Shown here piece by piece: positions 43,181-51,790 of a stretch of 64,000 nucleotides of DNA. Both the position numbers and the translations under genes were made by a program. Position 1 is the first letter of the stretch, and every line of letters begins with the position of its first letter. The stretch is from Vreelandella zhanjiangensis DSM 21076 (GTDB lineage Bacteria > Pseudomonadota > Gammaproteobacteria > Pseudomonadales > Halomonadaceae), in NCBI RefSeq assembly GCF_000377665.1, contig NZ_KB898654.1, forward strand, positions 149,171 through 213,170. The letters are read 5' to 3'. The notes beneath the pieces are model-generated. The model did not search any database, was not told the DNA's origin, and was given only the letters and a program-made list of their open reading frames with translations.

Positions 43181-43524
43181 AGTTATCTCCTTTGCAGCGG
43201 ATCCCAACTACCGGTATTTGAGAAGCCGCATGGTCGGGTAATTTCTCAGGTACTCTTTTTTTAAACGTGTTCTCTTACACGTGCTCTCTTACTATAGACA
43301 AAACATTATGAAACCATCATTTTTCAGAAGCGCTGATGGCTACCCTGGCCATCTTGATCATCCTGCGTATTGCGATTCGCAGCCCTCTCCTTCACCCCGC
43401 GTATAGTGGCGGCAATTCTTTAAGCTCTGCTGTCGCCGCCATCTACGTTTAGCTAGCTCGCTAGAATATTGCATTTTATTAAAACTCAGGGGGTTAGGTT
43501 CTATGGGATAAGAGCATAGCCTTA
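43181..43524. other. Intergenic region with a short ORF remnant
   Basis: About 344 bp between the GFA gene and gmhA (both minus). On the plus strand there is a 38-codon open frame at 43336-43452 with a hydrophobic start, and an ACGTGT/ACACGT inverted pair at 43265-43282. Otherwise nothing is recognised. Confidence 0.55.
43336..43452 (+). pseudogene. Possible remnant of a membrane-protein gene
   Basis: A 38-residue plus-strand reading frame beginning MATLAILIILRIAIRSPLL and ending VAAIYV before TAG. The first part looks like one transmembrane helix followed by a basic loop (LRIAIRS), as in many membrane proteins, but no family is recognised and there is no ribosome site. It may be a gene fragment or a chance frame. 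Confidence 0.25.
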
Positions 43525-44124
43525 TCAAACATCTGATAAATAGTTAGCTGGAAAGAAATGCCGTTCAACGAGTTCAATTAGAATATGCAAAATTTTGATA
43601 TGTAGTTCTTGAATACGATCTGCAAAAGCGCCTGCGGGCGTACAAATATAAGTATCACTAAGTGCTTCGAGTTCAGGGCTCCGATTGCCCGATAAAATAA
43701 TCACTCTGAGACCCTGAGCTTTAGCGGTACGTGCAGCAACCACCACATTTTTGCTCGTTCCGCTTGTGCTGAGCGCCAATAAGCAGTCCCCCGTACGGCC
43801 ATGTGCCTCAACGTAGCGCGAAAATACATATTCATAGCCCAAGTCGTTACCCACACAGCTCATATGTCCCGGGTCGCTAATGGCCGTCGCCCCAAGTGCC
43901 GCGCGGTCCTGCCGATACCGCCCCGTCAGCTCTTCAGCAAAGTGCATGGCATCACACATCGAGCCGCCATTACCACACGAGTAAACACGCCCTTTTTGCT
44001 CAAAGGTATCAATCAAAATCCCGGCGGCCTGCTCAATATTTTCTAATGCATTTTGATCCGATAAAAGATTTTCTAGAGCAGTATGCGCTTCGCGTAAGCT
44101 GGACTGAATATGTTGGATGGACAT
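43525..44124 (-). CDS. gmhA: GmhA, sedoheptulose-7-phosphate isomerase
   Basis: A 199-residue SIS-domain enzyme (E. coli GmhA is 192) that makes D-glycero-D-manno-heptose 7-phosphate for lipopolysaccharide core. The zinc ligands match E. coli exactly: His61 and Glu65 in MHFAEE, Gln172 and His180 in IQELHIKILH. SIS substrate motifs CGNGGSMCDA and LSTSGTSKNV are intact. It stands alone; no other heptose genes are in the window, so it may be a second copy or have an unlinked pathway. Confidence 0.9.
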   Translation of the reverse strand: MSIQHIQSSLREAHTALENLLSDQNALENIEQAAGILIDTFEQKGRVYSCGNGGSMCDAMHFAEELTGRYRQDRAALGATAISDPGHMSCVGNDLGYEYVFSRYVEAHGRTGDCLLALSTSGTSKNVVVAARTAKAQGLRVIILSGNRSPELEALSDTYICTPAGAFADRIQELHIKILHILIELVERHFFPANYLSDV

Positions 44125-44207
44125 GACTCTGTAGCTTCCTTGAAAGATGATTTTGCGTTATAAAATAACGGGCAAAATATGTTCGCAATAAGTGTAATGA
44201 ATGATCC

Positions 44208-44330
44208 ATGCGGCGACGCAGCCGCTGGCTTGCTCATCTCAAGCATGAGCGTAACGAGGCAATCGTTAAAAGTCAGCTTAACAAAGAACAGTGGGCTGAG
44301 TACCTAGCCTTCACAATCTATAATCATTGA
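44208..44330 (+). CDS. Small ORF, 40 residues, or gene fragment
   Basis: A short frame from ATG 44208 to TGA 44330 encodes a basic, helix-prone peptide beginning MRRRSRWLAHLKHERNEAIV and ending WAEYLAFTIYNH. The sequence looks protein-like with frequent charged residues, but no ribosome site or family is seen. It fills most of the 200-bp gap between gmhA and the next minus-strand gene. It could be a fragment of a decayed gene. Confidence 0.3.
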   Translation: MRRRSRWLAHLKHERNEAIVKSQLNKEQWAEYLAFTIYNH

Positions 44331-44331
44331 T

Positions 44332-44712
44332 TTAAGGCTTTCGACAGTAGCCCTTTAATGTTTTTAAAAAATAACAAGTGAACACAATAGCCCCTAAAGC
44401 GCTGCCTACTAGATGGCCATAGGCCGCTTCACCAATGAAAGTGAGACCATGTTTTCCATCATGAATCGCACCATGCTCAAGAAAGCTTTTCCAAAAAATA
44501 AAGGTCAATAAATAGAATGCTAGCGTCGACAGTAAAACCACCCAATATTTCTTTATATACCCCTTCAGTTGCTGGAGAAAACTGGTTCTTACACGAAGAA
44601 TTCTCATACTTATTAGCACCATAAAAAGCTTCAAAATATCGTATACAAAATGCCTATTAATTACTGCTGTTATCGCCCCCACCATCCGCCGAACATTCAG
44701 AACTTGCCACAC
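44332..44712 (-). CDS. Hypothetical small membrane protein
   Basis: A 126-residue protein with probably three hydrophobic segments: about 22-42 (VYDILKLFMVLISMRILRV), 57-75 (WVVLLSTLAFYLLTFIFW) and 98-118 (HLVGSALGAIVFTCYFL). No family is recognised. Its N-terminus overlaps the end of the upstream gene (44657-45043) by 56 bp in another frame; a start at 44682 (MVGAITAVINR) would shorten the overlap. The pair is likely co-transcribed. Confidence 0.55.
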   Translation of the reverse strand: MWQVLNVRRMVGAITAVINRHFVYDILKLFMVLISMRILRVRTSFLQQLKGYIKKYWVVLLSTLAFYLLTFIFWKSFLEHGAIHDGKHGLTFIGEAAYGHLVGSALGAIVFTCYFLKTLKGYCRKP

Positions 44713-45043
44713 CGCTAGCGCTTGAAGATAGGGCCATTACGCTTGAACAATTGAACTCATTATTACCATTAAAAAAGGCTTCGCCAATTTCAGTCCGAAG
44801 CGCTTCATAACTGAAATCATCATTTGCTTCCTGTTGATAAACCATAAATTCCGACGGGCGGGCATACATTGCCAAAGCATAGTGTTCGTATCGAGGGTTG
44901 AGTCGTGATCGCTCAATACTGCACCTAACTTGTAGCTGGCTGTAATAATCAGCTCGCCCATAGTCTTTGGCTAAAATCTTAGGTAAATGCTCAATATAAG
45001 ACTTAATTGCTCTTTTCTTTCTAAAACTACTTAACAATCTCAT
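44657..45043 (-). CDS. Conserved hypothetical protein
   Basis: A 128-residue soluble protein. It starts with MRLLSSFRKKRAIKSYIEHLPKILAKDYG, has a helix with RPSEFMVYQQEANDDFSYEALRTEIGEAFF, and ends in a Ser/Gly-rich tail (SSSASGVASSECSADGGGDNSSN). I cannot name its family with certainty. The ATG at 45043 has AAGGGGAT upstream, better than the open frame's 45073. It lies upstream of and overlapping the small membrane protein gene. Confidence 0.65.
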   Translation of the reverse strand: MRLLSSFRKKRAIKSYIEHLPKILAKDYGRADYYSQLQVRCSIERSRLNPRYEHYALAMYARPSEFMVYQQEANDDFSYEALRTEIGEAFFNGNNEFNCSSVMALSSSASGVASSECSADGGGDNSSN

Positions 45044-45110
45044 GCTTATCCCCTTGAGATAGATAGAGCACAATTAAGCGGCATATCCCTATGCAAACAC
45101 AAATAAGCAG

Positions 45111-45551
45111 CTAACGCTTCGCTAGTGCCATATGCAGCAGCGGATAAGGTTTTCCCTGCCCATCCAGCGGCGAGCGCCCTATAACCGAAAAACCGATGTG
45201 CTGATAGAAACCCACTGCCTGCTCGTTCTGCTCATTTACATCTACCTTGGTAGCCGCCTGGGTATTGATAGCATGAGATACCAGTAGCGCCCCCACACCT
45301 TGCCCGCGCGCTTGTGGGGCAATAAACAGCATTTCGATATTGTCGTCGTAAACCCCGCAAAAGCCGACGATATCACCAGTATCGTTTCTGGCTACCACCA
45401 AATCGACTGCGTCAAAATACTGCTCAAGAATGAGCGGCTTGAGCGCCAATAAGTCGCTTTCAGCCAGAAAATCATGGGTCGCACGGACGGAGGCTTCCCA
45501 TACTTCGATTAACACGGGGTAATCGGCTTTTGTGGCTTGCTTTATTTGCAT
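45111..45551 (-). CDS. yjaB: YjaB-like GNAT acetyltransferase
   Basis: A 146-residue GCN5-type N-acetyltransferase resembling E. coli YjaB: EVWEASVRATHDFL near the start, IEMLFIAPQARGQGVGALLVSHAI (acetyl-CoA loop RGQGVG) and VDVNEQNEQAVGFYQHIGFSVIGRSPLDGQGKPYPLLHM, nearly the same as YjaB. It acetylates an amine with acetyl-CoA; the substrate is unknown. It stands next to two protease-like genes on the same strand but with a 22-bp gap. Confidence 0.87.
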   Translation of the reverse strand: MQIKQATKADYPVLIEVWEASVRATHDFLAESDLLALKPLILEQYFDAVDLVVARNDTGDIVGFCGVYDDNIEMLFIAPQARGQGVGALLVSHAINTQAATKVDVNEQNEQAVGFYQHIGFSVIGRSPLDGQGKPYPLLHMALAKR

Positions 45552-45573
45552 TACTGTCTCGGTCCTTTATTGC

Positions 45574-46059
45574 TCATTCAGCCGCTGGTTGGCTAACCTC
45601 GATAAACCACGCTGGCTGCATTACATGGAAATCCGTACGGATATTGGCGGGCAGGTAGCTTGCGGAATCCAGTACCATCGCCTCGCCATTTTCACGCTTG
45701 AACACCACCCAGTGCCAAAAATGCTTGCCATCACGTTGATGTGGCTTAATCGCCAGCAGTGCCAGATCTGGCAGTGATTGCCATGAGGTAAAGGGCGCCT
45801 CATCGGGTGACGTTACCACGCCCTTGTGTGCCAGCATTTTTCTTACGTACTGAGTATCGGACCAAAGCGATTCATCTTCTGCATAAATGCCCATGGCGTT
45901 AGCGGTGGCTTTCATTTCAGGATAGGTGTGACCCAGAATGTTGGCGACCGAGGCAATACCGCAGCCGGTGGTTTCTTCCTGTATGACGGGATTCAGCACG
46001 GTTTCTAACTCTTTATGGATGATGATAGAACAACCTCGAGGTAGCGCTTGGCCTAGCAC
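45574..46059 (-). CDS. C39-like cysteine peptidase-fold protein
   Basis: A 161-residue protein with a papain-like triad pattern: Gln27 and Cys33 in VIQEETTGCGIASVAN, His126 in HFWHWVVF and Asp141 in VLDSASY. This arrangement and length match peptidase C39-like domains, which usually process leader peptides; a free-standing one has no clear substrate. It follows the DUF2268-like metalloprotease gene with a 2-bp gap, so the two protease-like genes likely form an operon. No signal peptide is apparent. Confidence 0.72.
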   Translation of the reverse strand: MLGQALPRGCSIIIHKELETVLNPVIQEETTGCGIASVANILGHTYPEMKATANAMGIYAEDESLWSDTQYVRKMLAHKGVVTSPDEAPFTSWQSLPDLALLAIKPHQRDGKHFWHWVVFKRENGEAMVLDSASYLPANIRTDFHVMQPAWFIEVSQPAAE

Positions 46060-46061
46060 GA

Positions 46062-46721
46062 CTACTTGATCGAATGAATACCGGCCATTTTCAAAATCTC
46101 ATCGGTCGGCACCTGAACCAGCGCTGCCGCCGACATGCCCGATGCACGAATCGCCTGCTCGGCAATATAGGTACCCGCGCGGTAGCCGATCCAACGCCGC
46201 CCATCAGCATGCTGGATCATCCACGAGTAGTAAGGCGCCGTAACGGGAAGTGCTAACAGCTCATCGACCCACTCGCGGACATTATCTGGATACTCTCCCC
46301 ACGGTGTTGAGCGCCCGCCCACGTCGCGCTCGAATACAACCGCAAGCCCTTCGCTGACAACCCCCTCCATAAAGGTCGTGCGCGGTTCATCGCGGTAGAT
46401 TACCCAGCCTCTGGCCAGATGATGCAGCTCATGAAACAGCGTAAAACGTAACTGAGTACGAGCGGTCGCCGCGACACCGCCTTTACGGCTGGCATCTACC
46501 GTCCAGCCCACACGAGACGCTGAAACGGACAGGCCCATTTCGCCGGTTTCCGGGATAACGAGTGTCCCGGTTTGGCAGGCAAGTTCGATTTCGTCTGGCA
46601 ATATGGGAAGATGCTGGCGTACTTCTGGCTCAGCGACGGCGCAAGCCTCCTTGATCGTTTGACGGGCATCGGGCGAGAAATGCCGCCCATCATCGGTATC
46701 CAGAAACAAGGGAGTGATCAT
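46062..46721 (-). CDS. DUF2268-like zinc metalloprotease
   Basis: A 219-residue cytoplasmic protein with the zinc-protease HELHH motif at residues 97-101 (FTLFHELHHLARGW) and a third-ligand candidate downstream (VSEGLAVVFERD, Glu). The DUF2268 family consists of predicted Zn-dependent proteases of unknown substrate. Residues 139-200 are Trp/Tyr-rich (DNVREWVDELL, ADGRRWIGYRAG). It is translationally close to the C39-like gene, which suggests a joint role. The start at 46721 is typical. Confidence 0.75.
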   Translation of the reverse strand: MITPLFLDTDDGRHFSPDARQTIKEACAVAEPEVRQHLPILPDEIELACQTGTLVIPETGEMGLSVSASRVGWTVDASRKGGVAATARTQLRFTLFHELHHLARGWVIYRDEPRTTFMEGVVSEGLAVVFERDVGGRSTPWGEYPDNVREWVDELLALPVTAPYYSWMIQHADGRRWIGYRAGTYIAEQAIRASGMSAAALVQVPTDEILKMAGIHSIK

Positions 46722-46849
46722 CAGCGCTTCCTTAAAGGAGTGGGGATGAAACCAAAGCTAACTTAAGTAAATTGATAGTTTCCACTGTTTCTAGCCGATG
46801 CGACTAAATATCGGCCTTTCAATAACTCATTGGGCCCAATTTCGAACCT

Positions 46850-47068
46850 TTAGGTAAACGTATTAATATACAGCGCTTCCACTTTATCGCGAGCCCACTG
46901 CGTTTTGCGTAAGAATTTCAACGAGGATTTGATGGAAGGGTCGTTGTGAAAACAGTTAACGTTGATTTCAGCGTACAAACCATCCCAGCCATAACGCTCG
47001 ACCAGGCGGGTTAAAATCTTTTCAAGGCTTAAGCCATGTAACGGGTTATTAGGTTGTGGATGGTTCAT
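46850..47068 (-). CDS. VF530-family DNA-binding protein
   Basis: A 72-residue protein of the VF530/DUF2132 family: [30 protein letters not shown] and [33 protein letters not shown]. The fold is a small alpha-beta structure that has been described as DNA-binding for the Vibrio member; a cellular role is unknown. Length is standard and the start is typical. No partner gene is evident; katG lies downstream on the same strand beyond a terminator. Confidence 0.88.
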   Translation of the reverse strand: MNHPQPNNPLHGLSLEKILTRLVERYGWDGLYAEINVNCFHNDPSIKSSLKFLRKTQWARDKVEALYINTFT

Positions 47069-47151
47069 TGAGTGATTCCCTATGGCATATTCAAAGCCCT
47101 ATCCAACGAGCGACAGGCGACAAACCACGAATGTTAACAGAGGACATTGAA

Positions 47152-47183
47152 AAGCGCGGCGGAAGTAGCCTTCCGCCGCGCTT
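47152..47183 (-). terminator. Intrinsic terminator after katG
   Basis: A 14-bp perfect stem (AAGCGCGGCGGAAG with CTTCCGCCGCGCTT) with a 4-nt loop. On the minus strand it is followed by TTTT. It lies 49 bp beyond the katG stop. Confidence 0.9.
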
Positions 47184-47231
47184 ATTTAGGTTAGGGAGCG
47201 AAAATCTTTTCGCTCATCAAAGGGCTGAACC

Positions 47232-49433
47232 TTAGCGGTGCAGGTCGAACCGGTCGTTCTCCATCACCTTGACCCAGCCAGAGATAAACTTGTGAAGCAT
47301 ATGGCGCTCGCCGCCATCCGCGGCGTACTCCTCGGCAATGGCGCGCAGCTGCGAGTTCGAGCCGTAGACCAGATCAACCCGTGTGGCAGTCCATTTGGTT
47401 TCACCGCTCTTGCGGTCCCGGCCTATAAAGCGCCCTTCGTCCTCATCAACCGGCTCCCAGACGGTGCCCATATCGATGAGGTTGACGAAGAAATCATTGG
47501 TCAACTGGCCCGGGCGCTGAGTGAAGATACCATCGGTGTTGTTATCACCGGCATTAATGCCGATAGCCCGCATGCCGCCCAAGAGTGCGGCCATCTGGGG
47601 CGCGCTAAGGTTCAGCATGAATGCCCGGTCGATCATCAAGTGCTCGGCTGGAATAGGCGTCGATTGTTCCTGCATATAATTGCGGAACGCATCGTGCCTC
47701 GGTTCGAGATAGGCATGGGCATCCACTTCGGTCATCTCCTGGGTCGCGTCGGTGCGCCCCGGCGTGAACGGCACGGTGATGTCGTGACCAGCCGCCTTCG
47801 CGGCCATTTCGACCCCGAGACTTCCTCCCAGAACGATCATGTCCGCTAGCGAAATATTGGTATTGGAAGCGCCCTTGATCTTGTCTAGCTGGTCGATCAC
47901 CTCCGCCACGCCGCCGCGTACGTTGATATCCCAGCCGGTTTGCGGTTCAAGGCGGATGCGGGCACCGTTGGCGCCACCGCGGTGGTCCGTCTGGCGATAG
48001 GTACAGGCCGAGGCCCAGGCGGTTTCTATCAACTGCTTGGCAGTCAGCCCAGTATCGGTAATTGCCTGCTTGAGCGTGGCGATCTGTTCGTCAGAAACCA
48101 GTGGCCCTTCATGCTTAGGCACCGGGTCCTGCCAGACGAGAACTTCCTCAGGCACCTGCGGGCCAAGATAGCGAGCACTTGGTCCCATATCGCGATGCAG
48201 CAGTTTGTACCAGGCGCGGGCAAACTCGTCGGCCAGCACATCCGGATTCTCGCGGTACTCCTTGGATATCTTCAGATAATCTGGATCAACAATCATGGCC
48301 ATGTCGGCCGCGTTCATTACCGGAGGATTTTTCCTGCCTTCAACATGCGCGTCGGGCACCCAGAACCCATCTTTAACCTCCACCGGCTCCCACTGGTTGG
48401 CGCCAGCCGGGGACTTTTTGACCTGCCACTCGTGGGAAAAAATCGTTTCAAGATACGTGTTGTCCCACTTGGTCGGTGTAGGCGTCCAGGCACCTTCAAG
48501 GCCAGAGGTAATGGTGTACTCGCCCAGGCCCGTCTCATGCTTGTTGGCCCAGCCAACGCCCATCTCGTGAAGCTTGGCCTCTTCAGGCGCTCCACCCACG
48601 GCATCTGCTGGCCCGTTGCCGTGCATCTTGCCGAAGGTGTGGCCACCCACGGTGAGCGCCACGGTTTCGCGGTCGTTCATTCCCATCCGAGCGAAGGTTT
48701 CACGCACGTCCATTGCGGATTTTGCCGCGTCCGGCACGCCGTTGGGGCCTTCGGGGTTAACGTAGATCAGCCCCATCTGCACCGCGGCAAGCGGGTTATC
48801 GAGCACCCGGCTGCCGTCTTCGAAGCTACCGGTATAGCGTTCGTCTTTGGTACCCAACCACTCATTTTCTGGGCCCCAATAGATATCGTCCTCTGGCGCC
48901 CAGATATCTGCACGGCCAAAGCCGAAACCGAAGGTCTTAAAGCCCATGGTTTCAAGCGCTCGGTTGCCTGCGAATACCAGCAGATCAGCCCAGGAGAGCT
49001 TCTCGCCATATTTCTTTTTGATGGGCCATAGCAGGCGGCGTGCCTTGTCCAGGTTGCCGTTATCGGGCCAGCTGTTGAGCGGAGCGAAGCGCTGCGCACC
49101 GGTGCCGCCACCACCGCGTCCATCAAGCGCCCGATAGGTGCCTGCCGCGTGCCATGACATGCGAATAAAGAATGGGCCGTAATGCCCCCAATCGGCAGGC
49201 CACCAATCCTGAGAATCGGTCATCAGCGCATCAACATCGGCACTCAGCTCATCGACATTGAGCTGCGCAAATGCCTTACCGTAGCGAAAGCTCTCGCTGA
49301 AGGGATTGGCATCCGGGTGTTTCTGGTGCAGCACATTGAGGTTGAGCTGGTCAGGCCACCAGTGCTCATTCCCTTGCAGGCTCGGCGTGGTACGTGCACC
49401 CCATTCACGGCGTTTAGGCTTTTGATCAGACAC
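47232..49433 (-). CDS. katG: Catalase-peroxidase KatG
   Basis: A 733-residue bifunctional heme enzyme degrading hydrogen peroxide. The N-terminal heme domain holds the distal Arg-Trp-His ([14 protein letters not shown]), the cross-linking Tyr in [11 protein letters not shown] and Met in [14 protein letters not shown], and the proximal His in [15 protein letters not shown]. The C-terminal domain is a duplicated heme-free copy ([21 protein letters not shown]). Together these give catalase activity. Cytoplasmic. A strong terminator follows and an upstream control region of about 400 bp precedes it. Confidence 0.97.
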   Translation of the reverse strand: MSDQKPKRREWGARTTPSLQGNEHWWPDQLNLNVLHQKHPDANPFSESFRYGKAFAQLNVDELSADVDALMTDSQDWWPADWGHYGPFFIRMSWHAAGTYRALDGRGGGGTGAQRFAPLNSWPDNGNLDKARRLLWPIKKKYGEKLSWADLLVFAGNRALETMGFKTFGFGFGRADIWAPEDDIYWGPENEWLGTKDERYTGSFEDGSRVLDNPLAAVQMGLIYVNPEGPNGVPDAAKSAMDVRETFARMGMNDRETVALTVGGHTFGKMHGNGPADAVGGAPEEAKLHEMGVGWANKHETGLGEYTITSGLEGAWTPTPTKWDNTYLETIFSHEWQVKKSPAGANQWEPVEVKDGFWVPDAHVEGRKNPPVMNAADMAMIVDPDYLKISKEYRENPDVLADEFARAWYKLLHRDMGPSARYLGPQVPEEVLVWQDPVPKHEGPLVSDEQIATLKQAITDTGLTAKQLIETAWASACTYRQTDHRGGANGARIRLEPQTGWDINVRGGVAEVIDQLDKIKGASNTNISLADMIVLGGSLGVEMAAKAAGHDITVPFTPGRTDATQEMTEVDAHAYLEPRHDAFRNYMQEQSTPIPAEHLMIDRAFMLNLSAPQMAALLGGMRAIGINAGDNNTDGIFTQRPGQLTNDFFVNLIDMGTVWEPVDEDEGRFIGRDRKSGETKWTATRVDLVYGSNSQLRAIAEEYAADGGERHMLHKFISGWVKVMENDRFDLHR

Positions 49434-49841
49434 GTTATTCTCCTCGACTAAATGCTGGGCTTATTGGGCATTCAAGTGATATTTCTGATCACGCCAAGCG
49501 CTAACCACACCGCCCGACCTGCGATAGAAAGCTCTGAGTGATTCCATAAGCCGTCACGTTAATGAAGGATTCAACTTCGAAACCATCAAGATACAGTGAA
49601 GGATTCAATAGTGAGGTCGTCAAGGCGAAGAATGTTAAGTAAACAGCTAAGGGGTTGTTTATGGGCAGGATGGGGTGATCGTTGCAAGGCCAAAAGAATT
49701 TCATTTTCAACGTCGCTGTTAGGCTCACCATTGTCAGCTCTATTCAAAATGAGTGTTATCAATGCCTTCTTTGCAGACTATGATGGTGACTCACGGCCTG
49801 ACCACATGGCCTCACGCTGACTCAACTTGCGAAGAGCTGCC
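49434..49841. other. Intergenic region upstream of katG
   Basis: About 408 bp between divergent katG and the DUF4153 gene. A 12-bp direct repeat TGAAGGATTCAA occurs at 49563-49574 and 49597-49608, 34 bp apart. No protein gene is convincing; the TTG-initiated extension of the DUF4153 frame at 49827 lacks a ribosome site. Confidence 0.6.
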
Positions 49842-51620
49842 ATGGATGACAATCGACCGAATACGCTGGACAAGGCTACTAGTGCTGGCTTGATCGTACT
49901 TGCCGTCATGCAGGGCGTTGCGCTGTTGGCGCTTCATCTGGCGATCGACCACGAGCACTGGGTGACCGCTGATCTGCGCTGGCTCAAAGCGCTTTATACG
50001 GTAACGCTCGCTCTGCCCGCGTTTTATCTGATCAGCATGGAACGGCTGCATGATCGCCTCAATTTTCTACCGTTACTGCTGGCCCCGCTGCTGTTTTGGC
50101 TGGGCTGGCACCTTGGCTGGGCCGAACAGACGCCCGAGCAGCCGTGGGCGCGGCATCAGTTCACTTTTGCCTTTTGCGTGGCGGTTGGCGTGGCGTTATT
50201 CATTCTGGCACTATTTTTTCGTAGCAGCGCCGCTAGCAGAACCTGGCCTACTGCCTATTCACCGCTGTTGAATTACTCCTGGGAATTCGTTCTGACGCTT
50301 GCCCAGTTGGCGCTATTTATTGGCGTGTTCTGGGGCCTTTTATGGCTGGGGGCGGCGCTCTTTGCCGCTATTGGCCTAGGCTTTTTCGAAACGCTTTTCA
50401 GCGAGCCCATGTTTATTTATCCCGCTACCTGGCTGGTGATGGGTTTGACGCTAGTGATGATTCGCAACCGCTTTCGCCTGATTCAAAGCGTGCGGCAGAT
50501 GGGTGAGGCGCTTATCAAGGCATTACTGCCGCTGGTGGCGCTTATCATTCTGCTGTTCTTTGCCGTACTTCCCTTCACCGGCGTGCAGCCCGTGTGGGAT
50601 ACGGGCAGAGCTTCCTCCATATTAATGGCGCTGATGCTGACCCTGCTGCTGTTCTTCAACGTTGTCTTTCATCAAACACATGGCCCATCCCCCTATCCAA
50701 CCTGGCTACGCCGCGTCATCTTACTGGCCGTTGTATTGCTGCCGGTGGGTAGCGTGCTGGCCGCCTGGGCGCTCTGGCTGCGAGTTGACCAATACGGCCT
50801 TAGCTTGGACCGGCTGTGGGCCGCCCTGCTGCAAGCGCTAACCGCGGCGTTTACTCTAAGCTACAGCGTGCTTCTGCTCTGGCGGCGCCGAGCAGCGCTT
50901 CCCACTCTGCAGCGCGCCAACGTCGGCCTGGCCCTGCTGGTGGCCATTGTGTTGATCGTGGTTAACACGCCGCTTGCGGATATGCGCCAGTGGGTTGCCG
51001 AGCATCAGGTCAAGCGACTGCTGGATGGCCGCACAACGGCAGAGGCCTTTGATGTCGACTATTTGCGCTTCCAGCTCGGCCAGCCAGGCGCCCTGGCCTT
51101 ACAAACCCTGGCAGAGAGCGAACTTGCCCAGTCGCAGCCTGAGTTGGCCCGACGTATTGAGCTTTCGCTCAAGCAAACCGAGCGTTGGAGCCAGGAACCG
51201 CTGGTGGATACCCAAGAGCTGAATGACGTCGCCCAGCAGTTCAAGGCAAGCCCTAACGGCGCCTCACTTCCCGAGCCCTTGCTGAACCTGCTGGTTGAAC
51301 AGAACTCCACCTGCTTGAGCCAGACGGAACCCTGCCAGACCCTGCAAGTAAGCAGCGACACACCCTTCCAGTGGCTCATTTTTGAACCCTATAGCGCGGT
51401 GGGCAATGCGTATGGCGAACGGGATGGCAACTGGCTGTTGTTCGGCCATTTGATGCTACTCGGCGCCACTCAGGCGCAAGATGATCAGACGTGCCAAACG
51501 ATTCCGACTACGGATGATCTGGAACGTATTACTGGGCCCGCCGATGTCTACCGAAGCGGTAGCTGCCTTTATAATCTGCGACCGACGATTGAAAACGCCC
51601 GGCAGCAGCTTTCTTTTTAG
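49842..51620 (+). CDS. DUF4153 domain membrane protein
   Basis: A 592-residue inner-membrane protein with about 11-12 hydrophobic helices in residues 15-400, including FLPLLLAPLLFWLGWHLGWAE, LPLVALIILLFFAVLPFTGVQPVWDTGRASSILM and SLDRLWAALLQALTAAFTLSYSVLLLWRRR. A soluble C-terminal domain of about 200 residues follows. DUF4153 proteins have no established role. The ATG at 49842 (MDDNRPNT) is the likely start. A long hairpin follows the gene. It is divergent from katG. Confidence 0.85.
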   Translation: MDDNRPNTLDKATSAGLIVLAVMQGVALLALHLAIDHEHWVTADLRWLKALYTVTLALPAFYLISMERLHDRLNFLPLLLAPLLFWLGWHLGWAEQTPEQPWARHQFTFAFCVAVGVALFILALFFRSSAASRTWPTAYSPLLNYSWEFVLTLAQLALFIGVFWGLLWLGAALFAAIGLGFFETLFSEPMFIYPATWLVMGLTLVMIRNRFRLIQSVRQMGEALIKALLPLVALIILLFFAVLPFTGVQPVWDTGRASSILMALMLTLLLFFNVVFHQTHGPSPYPTWLRRVILLAVVLLPVGSVLAAWALWLRVDQYGLSLDRLWAALLQALTAAFTLSYSVLLLWRRRAALPTLQRANVGLALLVAIVLIVVNTPLADMRQWVAEHQVKRLLDGRTTAEAFDVDYLRFQLGQPGALALQTLAESELAQSQPELARRIELSLKQTERWSQEPLVDTQELNDVAQQFKASPNGASLPEPLLNLLVEQNSTCLSQTEPCQTLQVSSDTPFQWLIFEPYSAVGNAYGERDGNWLLFGHLMLLGATQAQDDQTCQTIPTTDDLERITGPADVYRSGSCLYNLRPTIENARQQLSF

Positions 51621-51629
51621 CCTGATGAA

Positions 51630-51672
51630 AACAGACAAGCACAGCGGGAATAGCCCGTTGTGCTTGTCTGTT
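51630..51672 (+). terminator. Long hairpin between convergent genes
   Basis: A 14-bp outer stem (AACAGACAAGCACA with TGTGCTTGTCTGTT) enclosing GCGGG...CCCGT, giving a stem of about 19 bp in all. It lies between the DUF4153 gene and the RND transporter gene. It ends with TT rather than a long T-run. Confidence 0.75.
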
Positions 51673-51790
51673 CAGTTACCGAGCGAGCCTTTCTCTTTTT
51701 CTATCTCTCTTTCTCTCTAGCCCGGTCTCTAACTCTTTTCTATATGCAAGCCCACTCCAAGTACTACCCGGTCATTGTTCTTCCTGCCAT

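Noticed and set aside
47940..49031. 363-residue plus-strand open frame
   Set aside because: Antisense to katG; the amino acid content is typical of antisense translation of a GC-rich gene.
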